Source of the DNA: Moraxella sp. FZFQ2102
Lineage (GTDB): Bacteria; Pseudomonadota; Gammaproteobacteria; Pseudomonadales; Moraxellaceae
DNA length: 64,000 bases
Reading direction: 5' to 3'
NCBI RefSeq assembly: GCF_024137865.1
Contig: NZ_CP099960.1
Span: 1,240,001 to 1,304,000, forward strand
Position 1 is the stretch's first letter, and each line of letters starts with the position of its first letter. The translations under genes and the position numbers were made by a program. Shown one piece after another: positions 55,036-64,000 of the stretch. The notes under the pieces were generated by a model. That model was not told the origin of the DNA. It saw only the letters and a program-made list of their open reading frames with translations, and made no database searches.

Positions 55036-55809
55036 TTAACGATGCGATGCCATAAATTCACGCACGCGCTCTGATTTTGGACGATCGAAGACCTCTTCGG
55101 GTGTGCCGATCTCTTCGATGCGACCTTGATGTAGAAATACGACCTTGCTAGATACTTCACGAGCAAAGCGCATTTCATGAGTGACGATCAGCATGGTGCG
55201 ACCTTCGGCAGCAAGTTCACGCATGACTGCCAACACTTCATTGACCAGCTCAGGGTCCAATGCAGATGTCGGTTCATCGAACAGCAGCACTTGCGGCTTC
55301 ATGGCAAGTGCGCGAGCGATGGCGACGCGCTGACGCTGACCGCCTGACAGATTGTCAGGGTAGGCATCTTTTTTGTCCAACAGACCAACCTTGGTCAATA
55401 AACGCTCAGCATCCTTGATCGCGTCTTCTTTGCTTAGACCCAATACTTGGGTTGGGCCTTCGATGATGTTTTGTAAAATGGTTTTGTGCGGCCATAGGTT
55501 GAAGCTTTGGAATACAAAGCCAATCTTTGAACGCAGTTTCTCAAGCTGACGACGGTCGGCGGCGATCAGCTCACCGTTTTTGCTTTTGAGTTTCAGCTCT
55601 TCTTGACCGACGATGATTTTGCCTGAAGTTGGGTTTTCAAGTAGGTTAATGCAGCGAAGTAGGGTTGATTTGCCTGAACCTGACGAACCTAAAATGCTGA
55701 TGACATCACCATCATGGGCGGTCAGGGAAACACCTCTTAGTACATCCAAAGAGCCATAGCTCTTGTGAATGTCCTGTAAGTCCAGAGCAATTGGTCGTAA
55801 GCCGGTCAT
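55036..55809 (-). CDS. Polar amino-acid ABC transporter ATP-binding protein (ArtP/HisP-like)
   Basis: The 257-residue ATPase powers import. It has Walker [11 protein letters not shown]-loop [13 protein letters not shown], signature [15 protein letters not shown], Walker [13 protein letters not shown] and switch His in IVTHEMRFA. It is first in the minus-strand operon: ATPase, three binding proteins, two permeases. The substrate (Arg, Lys, His or another polar amino acid) cannot be fixed. Confidence 0.95.
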   Translation of the reverse strand: MTGLRPIALDLQDIHKSYGSLDVLRGVSLTAHDGDVISILGSSGSGKSTLLRCINLLENPTSGKIIVGQEELKLKSKNGELIAADRRQLEKLRSKIGFVFQSFNLWPHKTILQNIIEGPTQVLGLSKEDAIKDAERLLTKVGLLDKKDAYPDNLSGGQRQRVAIARALAMKPQVLLFDEPTSALDPELVNEVLAVMRELAAEGRTMLIVTHEMRFAREVSSKVVFLHQGRIEEIGTPEEVFDRPKSERVREFMASHR

Positions 55810-56138
55810 AAATCTTCCTGTCTTGTTTAATCTGTAAATAAAGCTTGTGACGATAACGCATCCTGCTGGTCACAAAAAACGAAGTTGTAATAGCATATTT
55901 TTACCCAAAACTAAAATAAAGGCAAATATTTTTCACAATTTTTTGCTGTATTTTTCATCAAAGCGGATAAAAAGCATATAAAATCGCTATTTTTATGAAT
56001 AATCTGCATTTTTCTATGAAAAATTTGATGGGTATTTGTTGGTGATGATTGAATTTTATACAAATTTTCTTAGATAAAAATGGCGAGTGTGGGTGCGCTA
56101 GTTTGACAAATCGCAGTCGTGTTCGTAGTGCGGATTGC
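55810..56138. other. Divergent intergenic region between ABC operon and proA
   Basis: A gene-free AT-rich stretch that must hold the ABC operon promoter on the minus strand. No convincing -35/-10 pair could be fixed. Near proA there is an imperfect direct repeat: TTGACAAATCGCAG at 56103 and TTGCCAAATCGGAG at 56139, 36 bp apart. Confidence 0.5.
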
Positions 56139-56167
56139 TTGCCAAATCGGAGCTGTGGTGCTATAGT
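56139..56167 (+). promoter_or_regulatory. Predicted proA promoter
   Basis: TTGCCA (56139-56144), exactly 17 bp, TATAGT (56162-56167), placed 35 bp before the proA start. Confidence 0.6.
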
Positions 56168-56201
56168 CTTATCAATTTAAAATTAAAAAACAGGACACGC
56201 C

Positions 56202-57482
56202 ATGAGCATCACCGACATCACAAGCTATATGAATCAAGTGGGTACAGCTGCCAAAGCCGCCGCTGCTCACCTTGCCGCCGCCGACACGAAGACCAAAAAC
56301 CACGCCCTAAGCTGTATCAAGCAGGCTTTGATAGAGCAAAAACAAGCGGTGCTTGATGCCAATACCATCGATGTCAAAGCAGGGCAAGATAATGGGCTTG
56401 AGGCATCGCTCTTGGATCGCTTGGTGCTTAATGAAACGCGTTTTGATGGCATGATCGCATCGCTCGATGATGTGATCGCTTTGCCTGATCCTGTGGGTGA
56501 GATCAGTCACATGACCTATCGCCCATCAGGCATTCAGCTGGGCAAAATGCGTGTACCGCTTGGTGTTGTCGGTATGATCTATGAATCCCGTCCAAATGTC
56601 ACCATTGAGGCGGCAAGTCTTGCCATCAAATCGGGCAATGCCATCATCTTGCGTGGTGGTTCTGAGGCGTATCATTCCAACCAAGCCATCGCTGCCTGTA
56701 TCCATGCAGGGCTGACTATGGCAGGCCTGCCGCAGGATGTGGTGCAGGTGTTAGCGACCACAGATCGCTCGGCGGTGGATAGCCTAATCACTATGAAAGA
56801 GTCGGTCGATGTGATTATTCCCCGTGGTGGCAAGGGGCTGATTGAGCGAATCAGCCATGGTGCAACGGTGCCAGTGATTAAGCATTTGGATGGTAATTGC
56901 CACACTTTTATTGATAAAGATGCCAACCTTGAGATGGCGATTCAAGTCGCTACCAATGCCAAAACTTCTCGCTATGGCACCTGTAACACCATGGAGACGC
57001 TACTGGTACATGAAGCTATCGCAGAACAGCTGTTGCCTACCATCACACAGGCGATGATGGATGCAGACAGTGCCATGCAGTTTCGCTTATGCCCAGTCAG
57101 TCAAGGCATACTTGGGCAGAGTGATGCTTATCAGGCGGCAACTGAAGATGACTGGTACACAGAGTATCTGGCACCAATCTTGGCGATCAAGGTGGTAGGC
57201 AGTCTCGATGATGCCATCAGTCATATCAATCACTACGGCAGCCATCATACCGATGTCATCATCACTGAGAACTATACCACTGCCAATGCCTTTATCCGCC
57301 GTGTCGATTCGTCAAGTGTGATGGTCAATGCCTCTAGCCGATTTGCCGATGGCTTTGAATATGGCTTGGGTGCTGAAATCGGCATCTCAACGGATAAGAT
57401 TCACGCTCGTGGCCCTGTGGGTCTGCATGGACTGACTTCCGAAAAATGGGTGGTCTTTGGGCATGGGGAAGTGCGAAGCTAA
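56202..57482 (+). CDS. proA: Gamma-glutamyl phosphate reductase
   Basis: Second step of proline synthesis, reducing glutamyl phosphate with NADPH. The 426-residue aldehyde-dehydrogenase-fold protein has [21 protein letters not shown], the catalytic Cys in [13 protein letters not shown] and the closing [14 protein letters not shown]. proB is not adjacent. The next gene starts 31 bp later and may be co-transcribed. Confidence 0.96.
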   Translation: MSITDITSYMNQVGTAAKAAAAHLAAADTKTKNHALSCIKQALIEQKQAVLDANTIDVKAGQDNGLEASLLDRLVLNETRFDGMIASLDDVIALPDPVGEISHMTYRPSGIQLGKMRVPLGVVGMIYESRPNVTIEAASLAIKSGNAIILRGGSEAYHSNQAIAACIHAGLTMAGLPQDVVQVLATTDRSAVDSLITMKESVDVIIPRGGKGLIERISHGATVPVIKHLDGNCHTFIDKDANLEMAIQVATNAKTSRYGTCNTMETLLVHEAIAEQLLPTITQAMMDADSAMQFRLCPVSQGILGQSDAYQAATEDDWYTEYLAPILAIKVVGSLDDAISHINHYGSHHTDVIITENYTTANAFIRRVDSSSVMVNASSRFADGFEYGLGAEIGISTDKIHARGPVGLHGLTSEKWVVFGHGEVRS

Positions 57483-57513
57483 TTAATCATCAGCATTTTA
57501 AGGAGAAATATGA

Positions 57514-57900
57514 ATGGATAATAACCCAACCTACCAAAACGGCATCACCGTACGCAAGCAAGTGATGGGGGATGCGCATGTCGAGCGTTCTATGGGGCAG
57601 GTGACGCCATTTACCGCACCGCTACAAGACTGGATCAATGAACACGCTTGGGGTTCGACTTGGCAACGCGATGGCATCGATCGTAAAACCCGTTCATTAA
57701 TTACCATGGCGTTCTTGATCGCCCAAAAAAGTCCAACCGAACTCAAAGGGCATATTCGTGGGGCGATCAATAATGGTGCAACCGTTGCAGAAATCCAAGA
57801 AGTACTGCTACACAGCTTACCCTACTGCGGCGCACCTGCGACCCAAGAAGCCTACCGTGCTGCCGTCGATGTACTGACCGAGATGGGATTGTTGCCTTAA
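57514..57900 (+). CDS. Carboxymuconolactone decarboxylase (CMD) family protein
   Basis: The 128-residue protein has the PcaC-type layout: WQRDGIDRKTRSLITMAFLIAQ, then LKGHIRGAINNGATVAEIQEVLLHSLPYCGAPA. These match the CMD domain, which includes 4-carboxymuconolactone decarboxylase. The AhpD-type CxxC is absent, so a peroxidase-reductase role is unlikely. No other protocatechuate-pathway gene is nearby, so the reaction remains unassigned. Confidence 0.82.
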   Translation: MDNNPTYQNGITVRKQVMGDAHVERSMGQVTPFTAPLQDWINEHAWGSTWQRDGIDRKTRSLITMAFLIAQKSPTELKGHIRGAINNGATVAEIQEVLLHSLPYCGAPATQEAYRAAVDVLTEMGLLP

Positions 57901-57927
57901 CGCCATCACCACCAAACGATAAGCTTG

Positions 57928-57963
57928 ACACCGCTTTTGCCATGAGCTGAAGCGGTGTTTTTT
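57928..57963 (+). terminator. Terminator after the CMD-family gene
   Basis: ACACCGCTT and AAGCGGTGT pair, followed by six T. Confidence 0.9.
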
Positions 57964-57972
57964 GCATCACAA

Positions 57973-58008
57973 AAAAATTTCCCCAAGCGATCACTTGGGG
58001 AAATTTTT
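57973..58008 (-). terminator. Terminator after gltA
   Basis: AAAAATTTCCCCAAG pairs perfectly with CTTGGGGAAATTTTT around a 6-base loop. Confidence 0.92.
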
Positions 58009-58032
58009 ATAGTAAATCCGTTATGAATCGGA

Positions 58033-59310
58033 TTATTTACGCTTGTCCACAGGTACGAACTCACGGTGTGTCTCGCCAGTGTAGCGTTGGCGTGGACGAC
58101 CGATTTTGAACGGCTCTGAGTGCATTTCAGTCCAGTGGCTGATCCAGCCCACAGTACGCGCTAGAGCGAAGATTACGGTAAACATTGAGGTTGGGATACC
58201 GATTGCTTTTAGGATGATACCTGAGTAGAAGTCAACGTTTGGATATAGTTTACGCTCTACAAAGTATGGGTCTTCTAGGGCGATTTTTTCAAGTTTCATT
58301 GCAAGCTCAAGCTTCGGATCGTTGATGCCTAGCGCGCCTAGTACTTCATCACAAGTCTCTTTCATCACTTTGGCACGTGGGTCAAAGTTACGATAGACGC
58401 GGTGACCGAAGCCCATCAGCTTCACTTCTTTCTTCTTCACTTTTTCCATGAATTCTTCGACGTGCTCGACTGAGCCGATTTCGTCTAGCATCTGTAGGAC
58501 AGCTTCGTTTGCACCGCCGTGTGATGGACCCCATAGTGCCACGATACCTGCTGCGATACACGCATATGGGTTGGCACCAGTTGAGCCAGCCAAACGCACG
58601 GTAGAAGTTGATGCGTTTTGTTCGTGGTCAGCGTGCAGGGTGAAGATCTTGTCCATTGCTTTGACCAGCACTGGATTGACTTTGTAGTCAGGCTCACCTG
58701 GGGTTGCAAACATCATGTATAGGAAGTTTTCAGCATAGCTGAAGTCCTTGCGTGGGTACATGAACGGTTCGCCGATTGAGTACTTGTAGCTCATCGCAGC
58801 TAGGGTTGGTACTTTTGCAATCAGATCAACCGCAGTGTTGTCACGATGCGCAGGATCAGAGATGTCTAGGTGGTTGTGGTAGAAGGCTGATAGCGCACCG
58901 ACGACACCGACCATGATTGCCATTGGGTGAGCGTCACGACGGAAACCTTCGAAGAATTTACGCAGCTGGTCATGCACTGACATATGATCAGATACACGCG
59001 CGTAGAATTTTTCTTTTTCTTCGGCAGTTGGCAGGTCGCCGTATAGTAGCGCATAGCAGACTTCTAGGTAGTCAGCGTTTGACGCCAAATCATCGATCGC
59101 ATAGCCACGGTGTAGCAGCTCGCCTTTTTCGCCATCAATATAAGTGATTTTTGATTCAACTGGAGCAGTCGCCATAAAGCCTGGGTCATAAGTCCATAGA
59201 CCTGCTTTTGCCACCGCACTTACATCCAACACAGGGCGACCTAGCGTGCTTTCTAGCACTGGCATATCATATTCGACACCATCAACGGTCAGGGTAACTT
59301 TCTTTGACAT
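58033..59310 (-). CDS. gltA: Citrate synthase
   Basis: Entry enzyme of the TCA cycle. The 425-residue type II (hexameric, NADH-sensitive) form has the catalytic motifs [26 protein letters not shown] and the ADHEQNAS segment. I start at ATG 59310 ([11 protein letters not shown]), the normal family start. The open frame extends 27 codons upstream into the promoter region and is not supported. It is divergent from sdhCDAB, a common arrangement in this bacterial group. Confidence 0.96.
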   Translation of the reverse strand: MSKKVTLTVDGVEYDMPVLESTLGRPVLDVSAVAKAGLWTYDPGFMATAPVESKITYIDGEKGELLHRGYAIDDLASNADYLEVCYALLYGDLPTAEEKEKFYARVSDHMSVHDQLRKFFEGFRRDAHPMAIMVGVVGALSAFYHNHLDISDPAHRDNTAVDLIAKVPTLAAMSYKYSIGEPFMYPRKDFSYAENFLYMMFATPGEPDYKVNPVLVKAMDKIFTLHADHEQNASTSTVRLAGSTGANPYACIAAGIVALWGPSHGGANEAVLQMLDEIGSVEHVEEFMEKVKKKEVKLMGFGHRVYRNFDPRAKVMKETCDEVLGALGINDPKLELAMKLEKIALEDPYFVERKLYPNVDFYSGIILKAIGIPTSMFTVIFALARTVGWISHWTEMHSEPFKIGRPRQRYTGETHREFVPVDKRK

Positions 59311-60091
59311 AAAATGAACCTCGTTTCGATTGGGTTGCGTCCGAAACCTTGTATCGTACTGGCAACAGCCACCACTTCCTTGTAGCGCCAAGGTGTTTTG
59401 AACTTTTATATTTACAAGTTAAAAAGCCTTGTAAAAACTTCCAGTGGTATAAAAGTACAACACGCCCTCTGCAAGCACTCATACAATCGGACGAAATCAT
59501 TCACACTCACTCGGCTAAGCCCTTAGCCAATTTTAAGTGTGGCTTCCTTGTTTTGCTTATTAAATTAAACATCTGTGAACAGATGCACTCAGCAGGAGTA
59601 TTTTGGATAATACAAAAACTTTGGCAAACTTACAAGCATTATTTGCAAAATTTACCCAAATTTTAGTAAACAACCATCTACTGCTTAATCGTGATTTTAG
59701 GGCGAAGTTGGTCACTTGGCAAGCGCTTTTACCGCTGTGTTATGTTTTGTAACAATTAAATTGACTGATTTTTGGTGATTTTTTGGATATTTTTTAAAAA
59801 AATCACGGGAATTTTACCCAAAATGTAGGAATTTGTTTGTAATTATCGCCCAAGCGTTTTATAATTTAAATTATTTATCCTCGCATTTTCTTAAATGATA
59901 ATCACTTGCATTTTTAAGACCTATGCTTTTTAAGTACAGTTTGAATGATATGTGATGTCGAAAATGTTTATTTTTAGTGGTGCTCGCTGTCTTGCTCAAG
60001 TTGGGCGAGTCGTGGGCGATGTTTGGGTTTGTCCTTACATTGCCTTTTTAGCCAGCTCTGATTGCCACTTTTCGGCGTAAATTAGATAAGG
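59311..60091. other. Long divergent regulatory region between gltA and sdhC
   Basis: About 780 bases without a credible gene, AT-rich with T and A runs. It includes the palindrome ATAATTTAAATTAT near 59861-59874, a Fur-like motif just after it, and a purine-rich stretch before sdhC. Length and position suggest several control sites for both TCA operons. Short open frames here have no ribosome-binding site and resemble nothing. Confidence 0.6.
59893..59911. promoter_or_regulatory. Possible Fur box upstream of sdhC
   Basis: AAATGATAATCACTTGCAT keeps the ATGATAATCA core and a partial second arm of the 19-bp Fur consensus. Sdh is iron-rich and iron-regulated in many proteobacteria, which makes the site plausible. 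The match is partial. Confidence 0.35.
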
Positions 60092-60481
60092 ATGCCCGCT
60101 GTGAAAAGCAACCGACCGATTAACCTACCGTTAAGCCAAGTAATCGCGGTGAACTCAAAATCACCGATTGCGATGGCGTCTATTTTGCATCGTATTTCTG
60201 GGATTGTACTATTTTTGCTTGTCCCTGTGATGCTGTGCATTCTGCAAACTTCATTGTCATCAGCAGAAGGTTTTGCTGCTGTATTTGAAAATGCCGCCGT
60301 GCGTTTTGTTGCCTGGATTTTCGTGGCAGCGACTGCATATCACTTCGTGATGGGTATCAAGCACTTGCTTGCTGACCTTGGCATGAACGAAGAGTTCAAC
60401 TCAGGCCGTACCGCTGCTGTGATCAGCTTTGTCATTGCTGCTGTACTGATTGTCGCATCGTTTGTATGGGTGATGTTCTAA
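60092..60481 (+). CDS. sdhC: Succinate dehydrogenase cytochrome b556 subunit
   Basis: Membrane anchor of complex II that binds haem b and quinone. The 129-residue protein has NRPINLPLSQV, the SILHRISGIVLF helix with the conserved His-Arg and Ser, and the haem-ligand region AYHFVMGIKHLLADLG. It has three membrane helices. ATG 60092 lies right against AAGG; the GTG at 60101 has better spacing and may be the true start. The stop overlaps sdhD as TAATG. Confidence 0.93.
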   Translation: MPAVKSNRPINLPLSQVIAVNSKSPIAMASILHRISGIVLFLLVPVMLCILQTSLSSAEGFAAVFENAAVRFVAWIFVAATAYHFVMGIKHLLADLGMNEEFNSGRTAAVISFVIAAVLIVASFVWVMF

Positions 60482-60834
60482 TGAGAAATAATTCTGGTAT
60501 TAAAAGTGCGACTGGCCTAACAGGTTCAGGTTCTCGCGATTGGATCTTGCAGCGTATCAGTGCTGTGGTTTTGGCGGTTTATAGCGTTGTGATGGTAGGA
60601 TTTTTCCTATTTAACGATGTGACTTTTGAAGCTTGGCAAGGTTTTATGCTAAGCCTACCAATGAAACTATTTAGCCTAGTTGCGGTGCTGTCTTTGGTAT
60701 TCCACGCATGGGTGGGTATGTGGACAGTTTTGACGGACTATGTCAAATCATCAGGCCTGCGTTTGGTGATTCAGTCATTGGTGATCATCGCTGTTTTGGT
60801 GTATTTGTTCTGGGGTGTGATGATTTTTTGGTAA
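60481..60834 (+). CDS. sdhD: Succinate dehydrogenase membrane anchor subunit
   Basis: Second membrane anchor, 117 residues, three helices. GSRDWILQRISAVVLAVYSVVM and FHAWVGMWTVLTDYVK hold the conserved Asp-Tyr quinone-site region and the histidine haem ligand. The start overlaps the sdhC stop. It is followed after about 108 bp by sdhA. Confidence 0.92.
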   Translation: MRNNSGIKSATGLTGSGSRDWILQRISAVVLAVYSVVMVGFFLFNDVTFEAWQGFMLSLPMKLFSLVAVLSLVFHAWVGMWTVLTDYVKSSGLRLVIQSLVIIAVLVYLFWGVMIFW

Positions 60835-60942
60835 TTGATGGTCTGTGATGATGTTTTATTGTCACGCATTTTAAGTATATTATCAAAATCAGGCGCTAAG
60901 CCAACCCATTAACACCAAATAAAACAATATTTAGGAACTAAC

Positions 60943-62790
60943 ATGGCAACACAAGATACTGTAATCAATAACATCCCTACGCTAAACTTTGACGCGGTCA
61001 TCGTTGGCGGCGGTGGTTCTGGTATGCGTGCTTCTCTGCAGCTGGTCAATGGCGGTATGAAAGTCGCAGTCATCACCAAAGTATTCCCAACTCGTTCGCA
61101 CACTGTCGCTGCCCAAGGTGGTATCGGTGCATCATTGGGCAATATGAGCAATGACAACTGGCATTTCCATTTTTATGACACCGTAAAAGGTTCTGACTGG
61201 CTGGGCGACCAAGACGCCATCGAATATATGTGCCGCGAAGCACCAAAAGTGGTGTATGAGCTTGAGCATATGGGTATGCCATTTGACCGTAACGCCGATG
61301 GTACGATCTATCAGCGTCCATTCGGTGGTCACAGCTCGAACTATGGCGAAAAAGCAGTGCCACGCGCGTGTGCAGCAGCTGACCGTACAGGCCATGCGCT
61401 ACTACATACGCTGTACCAAAAGAACCTTGAAAAAGGCACGCAATTTTTCGTTGAATGGATCGCACTTGATCTGATCAAAGACGAAGAAGGCAACATCAAC
61501 GGCGTCATCGCACTAGAACAAGAAACAGGCAATGTCTCTGTATTCCAAGCACACACTACCGTACTAGCTACAGGTGGTGCAGGTCGTATCTTCAAGGCAT
61601 CGACCAATGCTTATATCAACACAGGTGACGGTCTAGGTATGGCGGTGCGTGCTGGCATTCCACTACAAGACATGGAATTTTGGCAATTCCACCCAACGGG
61701 TGTTGCAGGCGCGGGCGTACTATTGACCGAAGGCTGCCGTGGTGAAGGTGCGATCTTGCGTAACAAGCATGGCGAAGCATTCATGGAACGCTATGCACCG
61801 ACGCTAAAAGACCTTGCACCGCGTGACTTCGTTTCTCGCTCAATGGACCAAGAAATCAAAGAAGGTCGCGGCTGTGGTCCAAATGGCGACTACATCGTGA
61901 TGGATATGACTCACCTAGGCCATGACTCAATCATGAAGCGTCTGCCTTCAGTATTCGAAATCAGCCGTAACTTCGGTAATGTGGACATCACCAAAGAGCC
62001 AGTACCAGTTGTCCCAACCATTCACTACATGATGGGCGGTATCCCAACCAATATCCACGGTCAAGTCACTGTACCAAACCTAGAAGGCCCAGTGGATGAG
62101 CAAGGTCTATACACCGAAGGTAAAGTCGTCAAAGGTCTATATGCAATCGGCGAATGTGCGTGCGTATCTGTACACGGTGCGAACCGCCTAGGTACGAACT
62201 CACTGCTTGACCTAGTGGTATTCGGTCGCGCTGCAGGTCAGCACATCATCGATGAATTCCATCAAACTGAGCACAAGTACAAGCCACTAAGCCCACAAGT
62301 ACTAGACTTTACGCTAGGTCGCTTGAACAAGCTACAAGAATCTACCGATGGCTTTAATGCACAAGAAGTGGGCGACGAAATCCGCCAAATCATGCAAGAC
62401 CATGCAGGTGTATTCCGTACTCAAGAGCTGATGGACAAAGGCGTGGAGCGTATCTTGGCACTAGAGTCGAAGATCAACCAAATCCACCTAGCGGACAAAT
62501 CTCAAGTCTTCAATACCGCTCGTATCGAAGCTCTAGAAGTGGCGAATCTATACGAAGTGGCAAAAGCAACCATGATCTCAGCGTCTCTTCGTCATGAGTG
62601 CCGTGGTGCACACATGGTTGTTGATTATGAACACCCAGCGGACTACGAGCCAGCACCACTTGGCCGTAATGACCGTGAGTGGATGAAGCATACACTATGG
62701 TACTCAGAAGGCAATAAAGTCGTGTACAAGCCAGTACGCAAAAAGCCACTGACTGTAGATTATTGCGAACCACGCGTGCGTACTTTCTAA
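60943..62790 (+). CDS. sdhA: Succinate dehydrogenase flavoprotein subunit
   Basis: Oxidises succinate to fumarate on covalently bound FAD. The 615-residue protein has the FAD loop VGGGGSGMRASLQL, the flavinylated His in RSHTVAAQGGIGA, substrate-site QFHPTGVAG and the C-terminal CRGAHMVVDYEHP. Full length and uninterrupted, with strong codon adaptation compared with the cas genes. Confidence 0.97.
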   Translation: MATQDTVINNIPTLNFDAVIVGGGGSGMRASLQLVNGGMKVAVITKVFPTRSHTVAAQGGIGASLGNMSNDNWHFHFYDTVKGSDWLGDQDAIEYMCREAPKVVYELEHMGMPFDRNADGTIYQRPFGGHSSNYGEKAVPRACAAADRTGHALLHTLYQKNLEKGTQFFVEWIALDLIKDEEGNINGVIALEQETGNVSVFQAHTTVLATGGAGRIFKASTNAYINTGDGLGMAVRAGIPLQDMEFWQFHPTGVAGAGVLLTEGCRGEGAILRNKHGEAFMERYAPTLKDLAPRDFVSRSMDQEIKEGRGCGPNGDYIVMDMTHLGHDSIMKRLPSVFEISRNFGNVDITKEPVPVVPTIHYMMGGIPTNIHGQVTVPNLEGPVDEQGLYTEGKVVKGLYAIGECACVSVHGANRLGTNSLLDLVVFGRAAGQHIIDEFHQTEHKYKPLSPQVLDFTLGRLNKLQESTDGFNAQEVGDEIRQIMQDHAGVFRTQELMDKGVERILALESKINQIHLADKSQVFNTARIEALEVANLYEVAKATMISASLRHECRGAHMVVDYEHPADYEPAPLGRNDREWMKHTLWYSEGNKVVYKPVRKKPLTVDYCEPRVRTF

Positions 62791-62860
62791 TCAACCCATT
62801 GACAAGATAAAGGATGGCTGGTGATATGCCAGCCAGACACAAAATTACTGGAGAAATACA

Positions 62861-63571
62861 ATGAGTCGAGGCACCCGCATCGTAGAGATCTACCGCTACG
62901 ATCCAGACAAAGACAAAGCCCCATACATGCAGACATACACCGTTGAGCTATTGGACTCAGACCGTATGCTACTGGATGTGCTATTGCGCCTAAAGCGTGA
63001 AGACGAGACCCTGACTTTCCGCCGCTCATGCCGTGAAGGTATCTGTGGTTCTGATGGTATGAACATCAATGGCAAAAACGGTCTTGCTTGCTTGATCAAC
63101 ATGAACACTCTGCCAAACAAGATCACCATCCGCCCGCTACCGGGCCTGCCTGTGATCAAAGATTTGGTCGTGGACATGAACCAATTCTACGCACAGTACG
63201 AAAAAGTTCATCCATATTTGATCAACAATCAACCAGCGCCACCAAAAGAGCGCCTACAATCACCAGAAGATCGCGAGAAGCTAAATGGTCTGTATGAGTG
63301 TATCCTATGTGCGTGCTGCTCAACTTCATGCCCATCATTCTGGTGGAACCCAGACAAGTTCCTAGGTCCATCAGCGCTGCTAAATGGCTATCGTTTCATT
63401 ATCGACAGCCGTGACAGTGACACCCAAGCGCGCTTGGCTCGTCTGGATGACCCATTCAGCCTATTCCGCTGCCGTGGCATCATGAACTGCGTATCGGTAT
63501 GTCCAAAAGGTCTAAACCCAACCAAAGCAATCGGTCATATCCGCAGTATGCTACTTGACCAAGCGGGTTGA
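62861..63571 (+). CDS. sdhB: Succinate dehydrogenase iron-sulfur subunit
   Basis: Carries electrons from FAD to quinone through three clusters. The 236-residue protein has the 2Fe-2S cysteines in [19 protein letters not shown], the 4Fe-4S motif [12 protein letters not shown] and the 3Fe-4[22 protein letters not shown] lies before ATG 62861. A terminator follows, and sucA, often next in related bacteria, is not present here. Confidence 0.97.
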   Translation: MSRGTRIVEIYRYDPDKDKAPYMQTYTVELLDSDRMLLDVLLRLKREDETLTFRRSCREGICGSDGMNINGKNGLACLINMNTLPNKITIRPLPGLPVIKDLVVDMNQFYAQYEKVHPYLINNQPAPPKERLQSPEDREKLNGLYECILCACCSTSCPSFWWNPDKFLGPSALLNGYRFIIDSRDSDTQARLARLDDPFSLFRCRGIMNCVSVCPKGLNPTKAIGHIRSMLLDQAG

Positions 63572-63585
63572 TATCAGTATGATAC

Positions 63586-63617
63586 ACAAAACCACATCAC
63601 TATTGGTGTGGTTTTGT
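63586..63617 (+). terminator. Terminator after sdhB
   Basis: ACAAAACCACA and TGTGGTTTTGT form an 11-bp perfect stem. Confidence 0.9.
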
Positions 63618-63633
63618 TGTCTTTGGAGTAATT

Positions 63634-64000
63634 ATGCAAACTTTAGTCAAGCCTGTCACGCTCAAACTGCACGGCGTACGCCTAGAGCCATTGTGCTATT
63701 CACACGCCGATGGTCTGATAGCAGCTGTAGAAGATGGTAAGTTGTGGGAGATTATTGTCACTAGTGCGCCGACGCCTGAAACAATTGTTCCTTATATCCA
63801 GCAGGCTTTGGTCAATCCTGTGCGTTTTGCTTTTGCTGTCATTGATGATGCGACAAATAAAGTGCTTGGCACGACCAGTTATCATGACATTATGGAAGAC
63901 ATTCGCCGTGTTGAAATTGGTTGGACTTGGTATGCCAAATCGGCTCAGCGCACCCATGTGAATACAGCGTGTAAAATTATGCTTTTGACACATGCTTTTG
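63634..64000 (+). CDS. GNAT-family N-acetyltransferase (RimJ/RimL-like), partial
   Basis: Starts at ATG 63634 after TTGGAGTA and runs off the right edge with 122 codons in view. Sequence such as LHGVRLEPLCYSHADGL, FAFAVIDDATNKVLGTTSYHDI and RRVEIGWTWYAKSAQRTHVN matches the N-terminal half of RimJ/RimL-type acetyltransferases, which modify protein N-termini or small molecules. The acetyl-CoA loop would lie just at or past the edge. Confidence 0.85.
   Translation, partial: MQTLVKPVTLKLHGVRLEPLCYSHADGLIAAVEDGKLWEIIVTSAPTPETIVPYIQQALVNPVRFAFAVIDDATNKVLGTTSYHDIMEDIRRVEIGWTWYAKSAQRTHVNTACKIMLLTHAF

Overview
The window looks like a chromosomal segment of a Moraxellaceae bacterium, most probably a Moraxella. 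This is inferred from protein content and gene order (divergent gltA and sdhCDAB, folK-panB-panC, an S6-family autotransporter, an IS1016-like element) and not from a database match. About 55 protein-coding genes are supported. Housekeeping genes dominate the right two thirds. A complete type I-F CRISPR-Cas locus fills the left quarter.

Region 1 (1-15.1 kb) is the I-F locus. A very long array (64 repeats in view, running off the left edge) is read on the minus strand from a leader at about 6.3-6.5 kb. Two identical copies of an IS3-family element interrupt it. The plus-strand cas genes follow: cas1, cas2-3, then csy1-csy2-csy3-csy4. Between cas2-3 and csy1 lies the most interesting feature of the window. 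It is a divergently transcribed, degenerate two-repeat mini-array whose repeats have changed sequence while keeping their Cas6f hairpins through compensatory changes. Its 13-nt guide matches a site with a correct CC PAM directly upstream of the csy1 promoter, with mismatches only at guide positions 6 and 12. This is the expected layout of a crRNA-like RNA that makes the Csy complex repress its own operon.

Region 2 (15.2-35.7 kb) holds mazG, comEA-like, pcnB, folK, panB, an IS1016-like element, panC, rapZ, darP, a large S6 serine-protease autotransporter, a decayed third CRISPR fragment with a leader remnant, a cobalamin adenosyltransferase, yggX, a thioesterase, mpl, dsbB, gshA, erpA and a dgt pseudogene.

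Region 3 (35.9-39.2 kb) is a second I-F array (27 repeats) with no cas genes. It has a leader almost identical to the first and a third copy of the IS3 element, inserted at the same base of a repeat as one of the copies in array 1. A fragment of the adenosyltransferase gene lies beyond its leader, linking this locus to the decayed array at 28.2 kb.

Region 4 (39.2-64 kb) is core metabolism: fabF, a pseudouridine synthase, an RraA-family gene, sstT, a BOF-family periplasmic protein, def, hisB-hisH, glmS, hslO, a glutathionyl-hydroquinone reductase, a polar amino-acid ABC transporter with three paralogous binding proteins, proA, a carboxymuconolactone-decarboxylase-family gene, gltA, sdhCDAB and a GNAT gene cut by the right edge. 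Most transcription units end in clear stem-loop terminators.

The two live arrays would be processed by the single Csy4 and loaded on the single Csy complex. The mini-array would draw on the same machinery and so could sense when effector is free of ordinary crRNAs. All statements rest on reading the sequence; no alignment or search was run.
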